A stretch of 41,525 nt of DNA from the NCBI RefSeq assembly GCF_027090495.1, contig NC_074636.1; one strand, written 5' to 3'. The notes beneath the pieces are model-generated. The model worked only from the letters and a program-made list of their open reading frames with translations. It was not told the origin of the DNA and did not search any database. The stretch is from Methanophagales virus PBV300 (taxonomy: Viruses; Taleaviricota; Tokiviricetes; Maximonvirales). Of the stretch, positions 7,150 to 15,699 are shown one piece after another. Every line of letters begins with the position of its first letter. Position 1 is the stretch's first letter. The translations under genes were made by a program, and so were the position numbers.

Positions 7150-9069
7150 TCAATCACTCACTATATACTTCACATAACCCCATGTGTCAAACGCTCCATC
7201 AGGCAACTTCTCAAAGATGAGCGTGTATTTCGCTTCTTTGCTCAAATCCGCAACGAGTTTGAAGCCTGCCTTCCTGAACAAAGCGATAATCTGTCTCGGA
7301 TATAGCATGTTCACATGCCAAATTGTATTTAAGAGTTCATCATTATCAGGGTCGGGAACTTCTATGAACACTCTGCCTCCATCCCGCAAGACACGACGCA
7401 TCTCTATGACCAATAGCCACGCTGAGAAGGCATGCTCAAATGTCTGTGCGCAGAAAATCGCATCAAAACTTTTATCTGCAAACTGTAAGTTGTGCATGTC
7501 CATCTCGTAAAGAGCCACACCATATTTCTCCGAAGCTCTTATCAGATTATCAAAGCCGAGAGTGATGCCCACAACATCATAACCTTCTTGCATGAGTAAA
7601 AGCGTTTCCAAGCCATCTCCAGCACCTAAATCAAGAACTTTCCTGAACTGCTGCGGAGGCACATGCCTCCTGAAACGCTCTATTTTGCTCCTCAGCTCCT
7701 CCTCTGGCGTTTTATCTATACCTTTTCCGCCTGTCTCCACCTTCAAAGGAATACGAAGGAGACGCTTCCACTTCCGTAGGAACTCCGCATCTCTGTCCTG
7801 CGGATTGCTCTTTCTTCGCACAGCATACTCTTCTGAGCGGAAGAGTGTTCGTAATAACTGCGGGACTGTCATCTGACCATTACGAAGCATGCCTCCGTAT
7901 GTTCGCAGACCTGAATCATCAACATTCCTCTCCAAGACCAGATTATAGCATCTGTTCACGATGTCCTCAACGCTCAAACCAGACATGCGCTCTCTGAACT
8001 CTGCGCTCTCAGCAATTGAGACTGCGACATCCTCCTCGCTCATATCGCCTGAAAGCAACTTCTGTGAGTAATGCTCCAACCCTGCTCCGTCAGGATGACG
8101 ACCTAAAAGGAAGAAGTAGCATTTGGTCACGAATTCTTTTACTGCACTCTCCTTATTCTGCTTCGGCATCTCTCTTACTTTGCTCAGCACATCAGGCGTC
8201 AGATACTTCCTGTTGTAATACAAGAAGAACTTTGCGAGCTGTCTCGTCTCAATACCCCAATTTGTGCGTGGAGCATCCAAACATTCTATAAAGAAATCCA
8301 CCATCTCAGAAGGCACTTCGCCTTCTTTAATGCATCTCTCAAGCTCCATCCATGATTTTACCCCGTATTTCTGCATCAAAGTGCGGAGTTTCCTCCAGTA
8401 TGGATTCACATCACCGACATTATCGCCACCTCCCGCAATAACCATGTTGCGTGCTGCATTCCTCCAGATGTCAAGTGCCGACTTACGATGCACATAATAA
8501 TACTTGTCGGGAAGTAGTTTGACCCTCCATCCCTCATTAATGTTGAAAGTTTCATGAACTCTACCCACACCGACACCTATATAACGCAGACCTTTTCGCA
8601 TCTTGAAAAGCAAATTCTTGTAGAAGGCGCTCTTTCGGTAGCCTGCTGGGCATTCCTTCAGTAAATCCAACTCGTCAAGCCACTCTACCGCCTCAAACTG
8701 CTCTCTGCAATTTATCCCTGCCATATTATACCCCTCACGCTCTAAATCACTGATGATTTCTCGTAAGTCTTTGGCAAACTCATGGCAGAACACCTCATCT
8801 GGGTCGCTGACTAAAACCCAATCAATGCCGTATTGTTCGCACAACTCAAGATAATTGTTGCGAAACGCAGGAATGTCATCTGCGAAATGCACCCTTTTCG
8901 TGATGACATTATCAAAGTTTGACCCAATCAATTCAAGTTGAGACGGCGAAACGCTCTCATCTGCGATTATGAAAACATAATCAACATGCTCGCTCATCAG
9001 AGAGACGCATTCAAGCGTTCTCTGCACATCCCTCGCAAATGTGCATTGACAATATGCGATTTTTGTCAT
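7150..9069 (-). CDS. Fusion: GT-A glycosyltransferase, two DUF4214 domains, SAM-methyltransferase
   Basis: 639 residues, three parts. Residues 1 to about 290: a GT-A-like glycosyltransferase with the metal-binding DPD (89-91) in WVLVSDPDEVF. Residues about 310-415: two DUF4214 copies (CYFFLLGRHPDGAGLEHY and CYNLVLERNVDDSGLRTY). Residues about 460-639: a class I methyltransferase with motif I VLDLGAGDG near 476 and SFDAIFCAQTFEH. The enzyme probably adds and then methylates a sugar; DUF4214 is often found in cell-surface or glycan-linked proteins. I chose the ATG at 9069 (preceded by AGGTGGTG) over the GTG at 9078; it begins 3 bp after the epimerase stop. Its position next to the epimerase indicates a sugar pathway. 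Confidence 0.88.
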   Translation of the reverse strand: MTKIAYCQCTFARDVQRTLECVSLMSEHVDYVFIIADESVSPSQLELIGSNFDNVITKRVHFADDIPAFRNNYLELCEQYGIDWVLVSDPDEVFCHEFAKDLREIISDLEREGYNMAGINCREQFEAVEWLDELDLLKECPAGYRKSAFYKNLLFKMRKGLRYIGVGVGRVHETFNINEGWRVKLLPDKYYYVHRKSALDIWRNAARNMVIAGGGDNVGDVNPYWRKLRTLMQKYGVKSWMELERCIKEGEVPSEMVDFFIECLDAPRTNWGIETRQLAKFFLYYNRKYLTPDVLSKVREMPKQNKESAVKEFVTKCYFFLLGRHPDGAGLEHYSQKLLSGDMSEEDVAVSIAESAEFRERMSGLSVEDIVNRCYNLVLERNVDDSGLRTYGGMLRNGQMTVPQLLRTLFRSEEYAVRRKSNPQDRDAEFLRKWKRLLRIPLKVETGGKGIDKTPEEELRSKIERFRRHVPPQQFRKVLDLGAGDGLETLLLMQEGYDVVGITLGFDNLIRASEKYGVALYEMDMHNLQFADKSFDAIFCAQTFEHAFSAWLLVIEMRRVLRDGGRVFIEVPDPDNDELLNTIWHVNMLYPRQIIALFRKAGFKLVADLSKEAKYTLIFEKLPDGAFDTWGYVKYIVSD

Positions 9070-9071
9070 TT

Positions 9072-10016
9072 TCACCACCTATATTCTCTGAATTCCTCAA
9101 TCGTCTTCTTTATACCCTCCTCAAATTTCATGCGTGGCTTCCATCCGAGCAGTCTCATTCTGTCCCACGCCAAACTCTGCGCCCATATCTCTCCGCATCT
9201 CTCCTCCCTCTCCACATAAGAAGGCTTTATGTGCGGAAAGAACTTCAGAATCGTCTTTACTACCTCCTCCTGCGAGAGAACATCGTAGCTTCCGACATTG
9301 AAAATTCCGCTCTCCTCATGCTTGAGAAGTGTGCTGTATGCAGCACATAAATCACTTATGTGCAAATACTGTCTCTGCGAGGGAACGCCCTCCTCGTGAT
9401 ATATTATCGGCGATTTGTTCATCAAGCAAGCCTTTATCGTGTTCGGAATTATGCGTGGTGAGTATGGGTCGTATCCGTAGATATTGCACGACCTCACTAT
9501 TTGTATGACATCTATCCGACCTTCTGAACAAAACGAAGAAATCATGAAACTCTGAACTGCGAGGTCGGCACACGCCTTTGAGGTTTCATACACCCCAGAC
9601 GCAACTACCGCATCATCCTCACTTGCACTCATCTTCTCACCGTAAACCTTGTCAGTTGATTGAAAGATGAACTTATGCACTCCTGCCATCTCCGCACACT
9701 CAAGCACATTCAGCGTGCCTATCACATTCGTTAAGAAAGTCCAAGAAGGAAAATTTGACGCCCTCTTAACTATTGCTATCGCTGCACAGTGAATCACACA
9801 GTCAAAGTCCTCAGATGCGAACACATTACGCACCTCATCCCTGTCACGAATGTCCGCATGATGCAAATTGATGTCTTTATGTATGCCCTTGCGGACTAAT
9901 ACGCTTTTCACCCTCACAGTGCGAAGTAACCCCGAAACATCGTGACCTTCTCTGACGAAATGCTCCGCTAAATGCGAGCCTATGAAGCCCCCTACGCCTG
10001 TTATCAGAATTTTCAT
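9072..10016 (-). CDS. NAD-dependent sugar epimerase/dehydratase (extended SDR)
   Basis: 314 residues. An N-terminal Rossmann motif TGVGGFIGSH (residues 6-15) binds NAD(P). FQSTDKVYGE supplies the Ser/Thr region and the catalytic pair lies in YETSK, the usual YxxxK. The length is typical of extended SDRs that epimerise or dehydrate nucleotide sugars such as UDP-glucose. The ATG at 10016 opens directly downstream of the 49-residue ORF, and its product feeds logically into the glycosyltransferase encoded next. Substrate cannot be told from sequence. Nucleotide-sugar enzymes are common in archaeal viruses that modify virion glycans. Confidence 0.92.
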   Translation of the reverse strand: MKILITGVGGFIGSHLAEHFVREGHDVSGLLRTVRVKSVLVRKGIHKDINLHHADIRDRDEVRNVFASEDFDCVIHCAAIAIVKRASNFPSWTFLTNVIGTLNVLECAEMAGVHKFIFQSTDKVYGEKMSASEDDAVVASGVYETSKACADLAVQSFMISSFCSEGRIDVIQIVRSCNIYGYDPYSPRIIPNTIKACLMNKSPIIYHEEGVPSQRQYLHISDLCAAYSTLLKHEESGIFNVGSYDVLSQEEVVKTILKFFPHIKPSYVEREERCGEIWAQSLAWDRMRLLGWKPRMKFEEGIKKTIEEFREYRW

Positions 10017-10020
10017 CGCC

Positions 10021-10170
10021 TCACTCAGACACTTTCTCTATGGTTATCTCACCTTCTCTCGCACCCTCCTTGACTTTGCACACCCGTAGCCTCTCACCGT
10101 CAACGACTACCTCAATACATTCTCCCGCTCTCAGCTGCCCTGTTTTCACAGACGCCTTAACCTCGCTCAT
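10021..10170 (-). CDS. Small (49-residue) beta-rich protein
   Basis: A short minus-strand ORF beginning MSEVKASVKTGQLRAGECIE and ending ITIEKVSE, with alternating hydrophobic residues (CIEVVVDGERLRVCKV) suggesting a small beta-barrel. The ATG at 10170 follows GGAGAGGG and a promoter-like AT-rich stretch (AATATTTTTAAAG), so it is probably the first gene of the minus operon running to 5293. It ends 4 bp before the epimerase start at 10016. No family recognised; resemblance to TRAM or SH3-like folds is only superficial. Confidence 0.65.
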   Translation of the reverse strand: MSEVKASVKTGQLRAGECIEVVVDGERLRVCKVKEGAREGEITIEKVSE

Positions 10171-10190
10171 ATCTCTTCATCCCTCTCCTC

Positions 10191-10217
10191 TCTTTAAAAA
10201 TATTTTTCTATTATATG
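10191..10217 (-). promoter_or_regulatory. Putative promoter of the 10170-5293 operon
   Basis: On the minus strand, TATAATA and AATATTTTTAAAG lie about 25-45 nt upstream of the ATG at 10170, with a purine-rich SD (GGAGAGGG) between. This is the only AT-rich promoter-like block in the gap between two gene groups. Confidence 0.5.
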
Positions 10218-10246
10218 CGAGATTGCCTTGAGAAGCAGCTTAAAAG

Positions 10247-10282
10247 TCAGCTTGACAGTCTGTTTGATTGTTCAAAAAACAT
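10247..10282. repeat. Dispersed intergenic repeat, copy 3 (long form)
   Basis: TCAGCTTGACA followed by GTCTGTTTGATTGTTCAAAA and AACAT; almost identical to copy 2. The stop codon of the minus-strand gene at 10272 (TGA, read from the tca of GTTCAAAAA) lies within it, exactly as in copy 4. Confidence 0.88.
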
Positions 10283-11045
10283 GCACTCGCATGATTTTGG
10301 CGAGAACTCTATGAAACTCATGAACTTTGAGAACTTCATGCGTTATCACAGGCATGTTCGTGCTGAAGAAGCCTTCACCGCTCAACACACCCCTTCTGCT
10401 CTTGCACTTGACAGAGAAAGGAGAAACCACTATGCGAAGAACATCATCTCCTACCTTGTCCCATAACTGTGCGAGACTTCTGTCAATGTGCAACATTATG
10501 CGTTTCACCCATCTCGGCTCGCATGCGAAGACTCTCATAACCATTGCAGGATTGTTGAAATGTGCGATTAACAAATCCCAATCCGTTTTCAAAGCATTAA
10601 GGAGGAGAGCAAACTCCTCATCGTAGAACTGCCAGCACTCCTCATAAAACTCACTCTTCCACTGCTTGCCAACTCTCGCAGCATTTGCCTCTAATCTTGA
10701 GACCTCACCGCTGAAATATCTGCTGTGCGGATTCACGCAAGGCATATTTAAGCAAACAGGACGAGAAGCGTATGAGAAAATAGAACCCTTCAAGGAGCTC
10801 AAAATGAACCTGTCTTCCCCTCCGACATCCTTCATTGAGACTAAAACCTCGCCGACCCTTCGCATAGGAATTCCCGTGAGAAAGGACGCCCATACCTTCT
10901 GCGTGTCTTCCCATGTTCTAACATCGCTCTTAATCCTGCCCTGATAACGCTGCCATAAGTGTGGGAAATCGTGAAATGAGGGGGAGTGAAAACCCCTCGC
11001 AAGCTCATGGTCAATACCCTCAAACGCAATAATCAGCACCCGCAT
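10272..11045 (-). CDS. Divergent alkaline-phosphatase-superfamily-like protein
   Basis: 257 residues. The N-terminus (MRVLIIAFEGIDHELAR) and the nucleophile-region motif DTQKVWASFLTGIP resemble type I phosphodiesterase/sulfatase proteins and parallel the 4506-5147 protein. The later metal-site motif (SDHG-type) appears replaced by VVSPFS, so metal binding may be lost; it could be a lectin-like or inactive relative. I chose the ATG at 11045 over the GTG at 11054, since GAGTGGGG precedes it. The C-terminus (HEVLKVHEFHRVLAKIM) runs into the repeat that supplies the stop codon. It follows the 123-residue gene in the same transcription unit as the beta-helix adhesin. Confidence 0.5.
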   Translation of the reverse strand: MRVLIIAFEGIDHELARGFHSPSFHDFPHLWQRYQGRIKSDVRTWEDTQKVWASFLTGIPMRRVGEVLVSMKDVGGEDRFILSSLKGSIFSYASRPVCLNMPCVNPHSRYFSGEVSRLEANAARVGKQWKSEFYEECWQFYDEEFALLLNALKTDWDLLIAHFNNPAMVMRVFACEPRWVKRIMLHIDRSLAQLWDKVGDDVLRIVVSPFSVKCKSRRGVLSGEGFFSTNMPVITHEVLKVHEFHRVLAKIMRVHVF

Positions 11046-11054
11046 CTTCCCCAC

Positions 11055-11417
11055 TCAAGATGAGTAGAGCCTGCGTAGCTCTCTACGCACTTTGCCAACA
11101 CTCCATCCTTCCCTATTTGCTCTCTCTATTATCTCTCGCTCCTCCTCACTCAGCTCTCTCACCTTGAATATTTCAATCTCGCTTTTAATCTCGCTCATAC
11201 AACGCTTCTCAAGCGTTTTCTTCAATCTCCCAAGCTCTTCATCCGTATATGCTATGCGCTCTTTTATCCTCTCCCTACCTTCTCCCTCATCCTTGATTTT
11301 CTCCCTTATGATGAACTTCGGAATGCGAACCTCTCTGCGCAAACCCCGCCATATTCTCGTGGGATAACACGATACTGCAACAGATACATACTTTGCTATG
11401 TCCTTCTCCTCCTTCAT
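11055..11417 (-). CDS. Small charged protein of unknown function
   Basis: 120 residues from the ATG at 11417 (spaced 6 nt from AAGGTG); ATG 11423 and GTG 11426 are alternatives. The N-terminal half is basic (CYPTRIWRGLRREVRIPKFIIRE); the C-terminal half is charged and helical and ends with an SHOCT- or UBA-like stretch (LSEEEREIIERANREGWSVGKVRRELRRLY). No family identified. It lies between the beta-helix adhesin and the phosphatase-like gene, 10 bp downstream of the former, so it is co-transcribed with virion-surface genes. Confidence 0.65.
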   Translation of the reverse strand: MKEEKDIAKYVSVAVSCYPTRIWRGLRREVRIPKFIIREKIKDEGEGRERIKERIAYTDEELGRLKKTLEKRCMSEIKSEIEIFKVRELSEEEREIIERANREGWSVGKVRRELRRLYSS

Positions 11418-11427
11418 AACCATCACC

Positions 11428-13677
11428 TTAATAGAAGATGACTACAAGGTGATAATTCAGAGACCTTAATAGACGCAATATCGCCCTGTGCAAAGTGACC
11501 TGCTCGCCAGATGCACCCGCAGTCGTTATGTCCGCTCTCATAAGTATTGATGTTTCTCCAAACGGTATATCAACAGAGAAAGTTTCAAATCTTGAACTCT
11601 CCCCACCTGACTTTGACGAACTCTCGCCGAGAACTATGTCAAAGGATGCATCATATAACTGAAAAGTGCCATCCGCAGTCGCCGCCCAATCATAATCTAT
11701 AATAACTAAAGCCTGCATCACATTATATATGTTCGGAGCGCTCCACAGTTGCTCCGAATGCTCGTAGTTCTTTGCACCCGTCGTGCTTGCATCCACAGCA
11801 TCAGAGCTCATCATGAGCGGAATGTCCTCTGTGTATGCATATATAGTCCCAAATCCAGAATCATCTATATCCACCGTGTTTCCGTTGAAATAGTTAGCGC
11901 ATATATATGTGTATTCGCACCCGTTCCCGACATATATAGCAGTGTCTCCGTAATTAAAATGATTGCCAATTATTGAATTTCTACTTGAGTTTGACATATA
12001 TATACCATAGTAAGAATGATAGATGAAGTTCCCCTCTAATAAATTTTCATCGGCATAATAAATATCTATGCCGTAGTCGGAGGTATCTATGACATTTCCT
12101 TTTATAACACAGTGAGAAGATGAAAATTCTATACCCCACATAGCACCAAACAGCAGGTTTCCTTCTATAACGCTTTCATCTGTATATGATGCCGATATAC
12201 AGAAATCTGTGACTGCGTAAATCACATTATTCTTTATTTGAGAGTCGTAACAATCATATAGATATATGCCGTAAACCGCTCTCAACCTTCCGTTTATTAT
12301 ATTTGATGCGATTATATTCTCGTATCCCCAATCAATATATATCCCATAAGTAGTTACTCCGTCTATTATATTCTTCTTAAATTCCGTATTATCCACATCA
12401 TACGCATATATGCCATAAGTTGCATAACCCGCATCGTTTATAGTTGTTCCTGATATTAACCCTTTATCGCAGCTATCAAGATATATATGATATGTTCCGA
12501 AGTCCTTTGTATCATTCTCTTCAACTCTGAAGTTTGAAGACTCATATAGGTAAATTCCATAATCCGCTCCCCACTCTTCAGAATACAACTCATTCGCAAC
12601 TATCTTTAAGGAATCGCAATATTCGCCGTAAATCATGGTGAATTCGCCGAGATTTGCAGATGCGTAAAGAAGGTTGTTTCTTATCGCACACCTCTTTCCG
12701 TAACTTATTGATATGTGAGTGTTATACCCGTCAAGCACATAACAGTTCTTTATCAAGACATCGTAAATCTCACTACCACTCGCACCATGCACATATATAA
12801 CATCTCCCGCTGACTGGTTCGCCCCATTGCCATCAATTTTCAGGCTCTTTATCTGTATAAATCTGAGAGACACCGTGCCATCTCCGATTTCTATCATGTT
12901 GCAGTCGCTTCCATCCTCAAGGAACAGCACGGTGTTCCACCCACTCCCTTCTAAAACAACATTTGACCTCAAAATCCTAATCGGAGCAGTCAGATGGTAA
13001 GTCCCTTCTAATAAAACAACTTTTCCGCCACCTGCGGGAAGAGCATTAATCGCAGCATTTATCTCCTCTTGGTCATCAACACCGTCACAAACGAAATCAG
13101 CACGCTCTTTATGAAGAGAATCCACCGCTGCAACGATGAAAGTCACAGAGGAACGAGGCGGAGGAACATCCACAAACTCCAATCCCGTTTCATCACTGCG
13201 CACACGCACAAACTTCTCCGCCTGCCCTTCGTAACTGTCAGGCGTGTCCTTCAACTCTATGAACTCGTCAATCACCTCAGGCGGCGCCACTGGAGGCTTC
13301 ACCCCCGCCTCAACCGCTTCTTTCAATCCAAATAATTCTCCTACCTCTGTTAAAACCTCTGGGTCAGCACCATACTTGTAATATTTAGATGCAATGGCGG
13401 ATGCCTGAATTTCCGCAGTTTTGCCAGTGTAATTCGCAGTGACCTTCCACAACTCCTCCATGAACGCTCTGTAAACAGGTCGCCATCCCCCGAAGACACC
13501 CTTTCTGTCAAGAATCTTCGCAAGCTCCTCATACTTCTGGTCAATTCTTACGAACTGCTCCTTTATGTCGGCAGCCATCTGCTTGTGCTTACGCTCCAAG
13601 ACAGGATGCAATAACTCAGGTCTCGTCTTGATTTCCCATATCTCTGCCCTCCTCCCCACACGCCTTCGTGGAGGCAT
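11428..13677 (-). CDS. MCP-domain-anchored beta-helix fibre protein (putative receptor-binding protein)
   Basis: 749 residues. Residues 1 to about 125 form an MCP-type helical domain (ILDRKGVFGGWRPVYRAFMEEL, then KYYKYGADPEVLTEVG), homologous to the 6445-7146 protein and to the MCP. Residues about 140-175 look like a phage-fibre linker (SYEGQAEKFVRVRSDETGLEF). From about 180, a pectate-lyase-like start (FVCDGVDDQEEINAAINAL) leads into many right-handed beta-helix turns with recurring YGIYLY, NVI and N.I.GN elements up to about 625. A C-terminal beta-sandwich-like domain follows. Beta-helices in viral fibres bind or depolymerise polysaccharides; no catalytic residues can be assigned. I infer a receptor-binding fibre fixed to the filament by a capsid fold. 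Confidence 0.85.
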   Translation of the reverse strand: MPPRRRVGRRAEIWEIKTRPELLHPVLERKHKQMAADIKEQFVRIDQKYEELAKILDRKGVFGGWRPVYRAFMEELWKVTANYTGKTAEIQASAIASKYYKYGADPEVLTEVGELFGLKEAVEAGVKPPVAPPEVIDEFIELKDTPDSYEGQAEKFVRVRSDETGLEFVDVPPPRSSVTFIVAAVDSLHKERADFVCDGVDDQEEINAAINALPAGGGKVVLLEGTYHLTAPIRILRSNVVLEGSGWNTVLFLEDGSDCNMIEIGDGTVSLRFIQIKSLKIDGNGANQSAGDVIYVHGASGSEIYDVLIKNCYVLDGYNTHISISYGKRCAIRNNLLYASANLGEFTMIYGEYCDSLKIVANELYSEEWGADYGIYLYESSNFRVEENDTKDFGTYHIYLDSCDKGLISGTTINDAGYATYGIYAYDVDNTEFKKNIIDGVTTYGIYIDWGYENIIASNIINGRLRAVYGIYLYDCYDSQIKNNVIYAVTDFCISASYTDESVIEGNLLFGAMWGIEFSSSHCVIKGNVIDTSDYGIDIYYADENLLEGNFIYHSYYGIYMSNSSRNSIIGNHFNYGDTAIYVGNGCEYTYICANYFNGNTVDIDDSGFGTIYAYTEDIPLMMSSDAVDASTTGAKNYEHSEQLWSAPNIYNVMQALVIIDYDWAATADGTFQLYDASFDIVLGESSSKSGGESSRFETFSVDIPFGETSILMRADITTAGASGEQVTLHRAILRLLRSLNYHLVVIFY

Positions 13678-13683
13678 GCCCTA

Positions 13684-13956
13684 TCAGAGCCTCGCCCTTG
13701 CAGTCATCACCCTGCGCAGTATAACCGCCTTGAAATGGCTCTTTCTCATGCCGAGCCTGTTTATTGCATCCTCATGCTCCTTGAGCAGTTCATCCATGTT
13801 TATGTTCGTGTCGCCTCGCAGCAACTTCTCCGCCACCTTCGCCTCGCAGTCCTCTATAATACTCTCATATATCTCGCTGCACTCAGGACAAAGAATCTTC
13901 GTCCTTATGATTGTCGCACCTGTCGCAAATTCCTTTCCGCATGCGGAGCATTTCAT
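13684..13956 (-). CDS. Small zinc-ribbon protein
   Basis: 90 residues. Two CxxC knuckles (CSACGKEF at 3-10 and CPECSE at 23-28) form an N-terminal zinc ribbon, followed by a helical, charged C-terminus (MDELLKEHEDAINRLGMRKSHFKAVI). The ATG at 13956 follows GAGGTGATG. It starts the minus-strand run that continues into the beta-helix gene 6 bp downstream, and is divergent from the plus-strand module at 14006. It could bind nucleic acid or act as a small regulator; the function is not determinable. Confidence 0.8.
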   Translation of the reverse strand: MKCSACGKEFATGATIIRTKILCPECSEIYESIIEDCEAKVAEKLLRGDTNINMDELLKEHEDAINRLGMRKSHFKAVILRRVMTARARL

Positions 13957-14005
13957 CTCGGCATCACCTCATTTAAATTATCCACTGTTATATATAAAAG
14001 ATGCC
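13957..14005. promoter_or_regulatory. Divergent promoter between minus and plus virion modules
   Basis: Contains TTTAAATTA (13973-13981) and TTATATATAAAAG (13988-14000). The second, read on the minus strand, lies about 35 nt upstream of the zinc-ribbon ATG with its SD between; the first lies about 28 nt upstream of the plus-strand ATG at 14006, consistent with a leaderless transcript there. Confidence 0.6.
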
Positions 14006-14446
14006 ATGCGTGGGAAGGATAAAATAGGTGTCAGATGCACTTTCAGAATTTATCTTGAAGAAGGAAGGAAGCGGATAAAAGCAGAGGAGAAGGATGTGAT
14101 AACAGATGCAGGATTAGAGCATGCAGTCAAACTGCTCGCAGGCATAGAGATGAAACCCTTTAAATATATTGCGGTAGGCACGGGAACTACCCCTGAAAGT
14201 GAAACGGACACAGAGCTTGAAAACGAAATCGCAAGAACTATGGCGACAGCAGAATATACGCAACTCGCAGAGGTCGGAATTTCCGCAAAGTTCTCATGGG
14301 ACATAGACACGGAAATAAGCGAAGCTGGGTTGTTCAACGCATCCGAAAACGGCGTGATGTTCGCAAGGGTTGTCTTCCCGAAATTAGTAGTGCCTGCGAA
14401 CATATACGCTGTTGTGGAGTTTGAAATCAGTTTGGAGAGAGCGTGA
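14006..14446 (+). CDS. Fibre- or tail-like virion protein
   Basis: 146 residues. The pattern VITDAGLEHAVKLLAG, then YIAVGTGTTPESETDTELENEIAR, then SEAGLFNASENGVMFARVVF resembles a family of small phage tail or fibre-associated structural proteins that share a VGTGT..T.L..E..R core and an EAGLF motif. The open frame extends upstream to 13565, but that part is antisense to the beta-helix gene; I place the start at the ATG 14006 because it follows the divergent promoter and opens with a normal N-terminus. It has no SD, suggesting leaderless translation. It is translationally coupled to the beta-propeller gene that follows (4-bp overlap). Confidence 0.75.
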   Translation: MRGKDKIGVRCTFRIYLEEGRKRIKAEEKDVITDAGLEHAVKLLAGIEMKPFKYIAVGTGTTPESETDTELENEIARTMATAEYTQLAEVGISAKFSWDIDTEISEAGLFNASENGVMFARVVFPKLVVPANIYAVVEFEISLERA

Positions 14447-15696
14447 GAGAGATAATGACCGAAGTTATAGGCGGAATCGGAACACCATTAGTGCCTGAAT
14501 ATCGCAACGACGACCTCAGGAGAGGCTTCATAGATTTCCTTCCTGAACGCATCTATTTCCAGAGCGGCACATATATGTATTGCTTGGATTCTGAGGGCGC
14601 TTTGATATTCAAATACAAAATTGACGCCCCCTCTCGTTCATCTCCCTCAATAAGAGGAAACAAATGCATATATTTCGGGGATGGTGCTGGAAATTTGTAT
14701 ATTCTGAAGCCGAATGGTGAATTGGTGAGGAAGTTATATCTCTCGGCATCTTTGGAAACCACTCCATACATAAACGAAGAGGATGACAAAATCTATGTCA
14801 CAACGGATACATTCTGGGAATGCGACATGGAGGCAACAGAATGCATAGGTTTAGTTATAGATTATCAAGGTTATTCCTCTCCGACTGCGGAGGGAAGAAC
14901 GGCATACGCAGGCTTTGACGACGGGTATCTTTATGAGGTGAATTTTGAGACCTTGAGCTACACGGCAATCTCATACCCAGGAGCGCAGGCAGTCAGATGC
15001 TCTCCCGTTAAGGAGGACAGGTGTGTTTATTGGAATAGCCGTGATGGCACGGCTTTCTATTACGATTTTGAGAAGATGGAGGGTTACGCTTCCTATCACG
15101 GTCTCACAACAGACTCCACTATGGCGAAGCACAAAAACTTTCTGTATTTGGCTTCCTATAAGAAATTTGCATGTTTTGAGTGGACGATTTTCTTAGGCAG
15201 AATGTCATTTCTCAAAAGATGGGAGCGAGAGGATATTAAATGCGCATGGTCTTCCCCTGCTCTGTTCATAAGTGATGATGAGTTGTTATACATCTTTATA
15301 GGTGCTACTGACTTCAATTTGTATGTTCTTAAAGACAAAGGCGAAGATGTTTATGCGTTCAAAACGGGAGATGTTGTTGAGAGCTCCCCACTCGTTGACT
15401 CATCTGCCAACGCATATTTCGGCTCTAACGACGGATATTTCTATGCTGTTGACATCTCTGGAAATCTGATATTCAAATATCAGACTGAAGACGCCGTAAG
15501 AGCATCTCCAGCACTGCAAAAATCCGATAAGATAATCGTGGAAGGCATAGAATACATAGTGAGGGAAGGTGTGAGACTACCGCTTGTGAAAAAGGGAGAT
15601 ATAATAAAAAGCGAACATCACAATAATCAGGTGATTTTCACGAGGGACATAATCTTGAAATATCTCCCGCCTTCATATACGCATGTGAAACTGTGA
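14443..15696 (+). CDS. PQQ-like beta-propeller protein 2
   Basis: 417 residues with about eight degenerate propeller repeats (for example CIYFGDGAGNLYILKPNGEL, YIFIGATDFNLYVLKDKGED, AYFGSNDGYFYAVDISGNL). A 65-residue non-repeat tail (YIVREGVRLPLVKKGD onwards) closes the protein. The start is GTG 14443, overlapping the previous stop (GTGA) with GGAG six bases upstream; ATG 14455 is possible. No signal peptide. The repeats are more divergent than in the 5293-6429 protein and lack the strict NPDGTLKW signature in many blades. Presumably a virion surface or host-binding protein. Confidence 0.8.
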   Translation: MREIMTEVIGGIGTPLVPEYRNDDLRRGFIDFLPERIYFQSGTYMYCLDSEGALIFKYKIDAPSRSSPSIRGNKCIYFGDGAGNLYILKPNGELVRKLYLSASLETTPYINEEDDKIYVTTDTFWECDMEATECIGLVIDYQGYSSPTAEGRTAYAGFDDGYLYEVNFETLSYTAISYPGAQAVRCSPVKEDRCVYWNSRDGTAFYYDFEKMEGYASYHGLTTDSTMAKHKNFLYLASYKKFACFEWTIFLGRMSFLKRWEREDIKCAWSSPALFISDDELLYIFIGATDFNLYVLKDKGEDVYAFKTGDVVESSPLVDSSANAYFGSNDGYFYAVDISGNLIFKYQTEDAVRASPALQKSDKIIVEGIEYIVREGVRLPLVKKGDIIKSEHHNNQVIFTRDIILKYLPPSYTHVKL

Positions 15697-15699
15697 GAA

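Noticed and set aside
13565-14005. N-terminal extension of the 14006 gene
   Set aside because: This open frame is antisense to the beta-helix and zinc-ribbon genes; the divergent promoter and normal protein start are at 14006.
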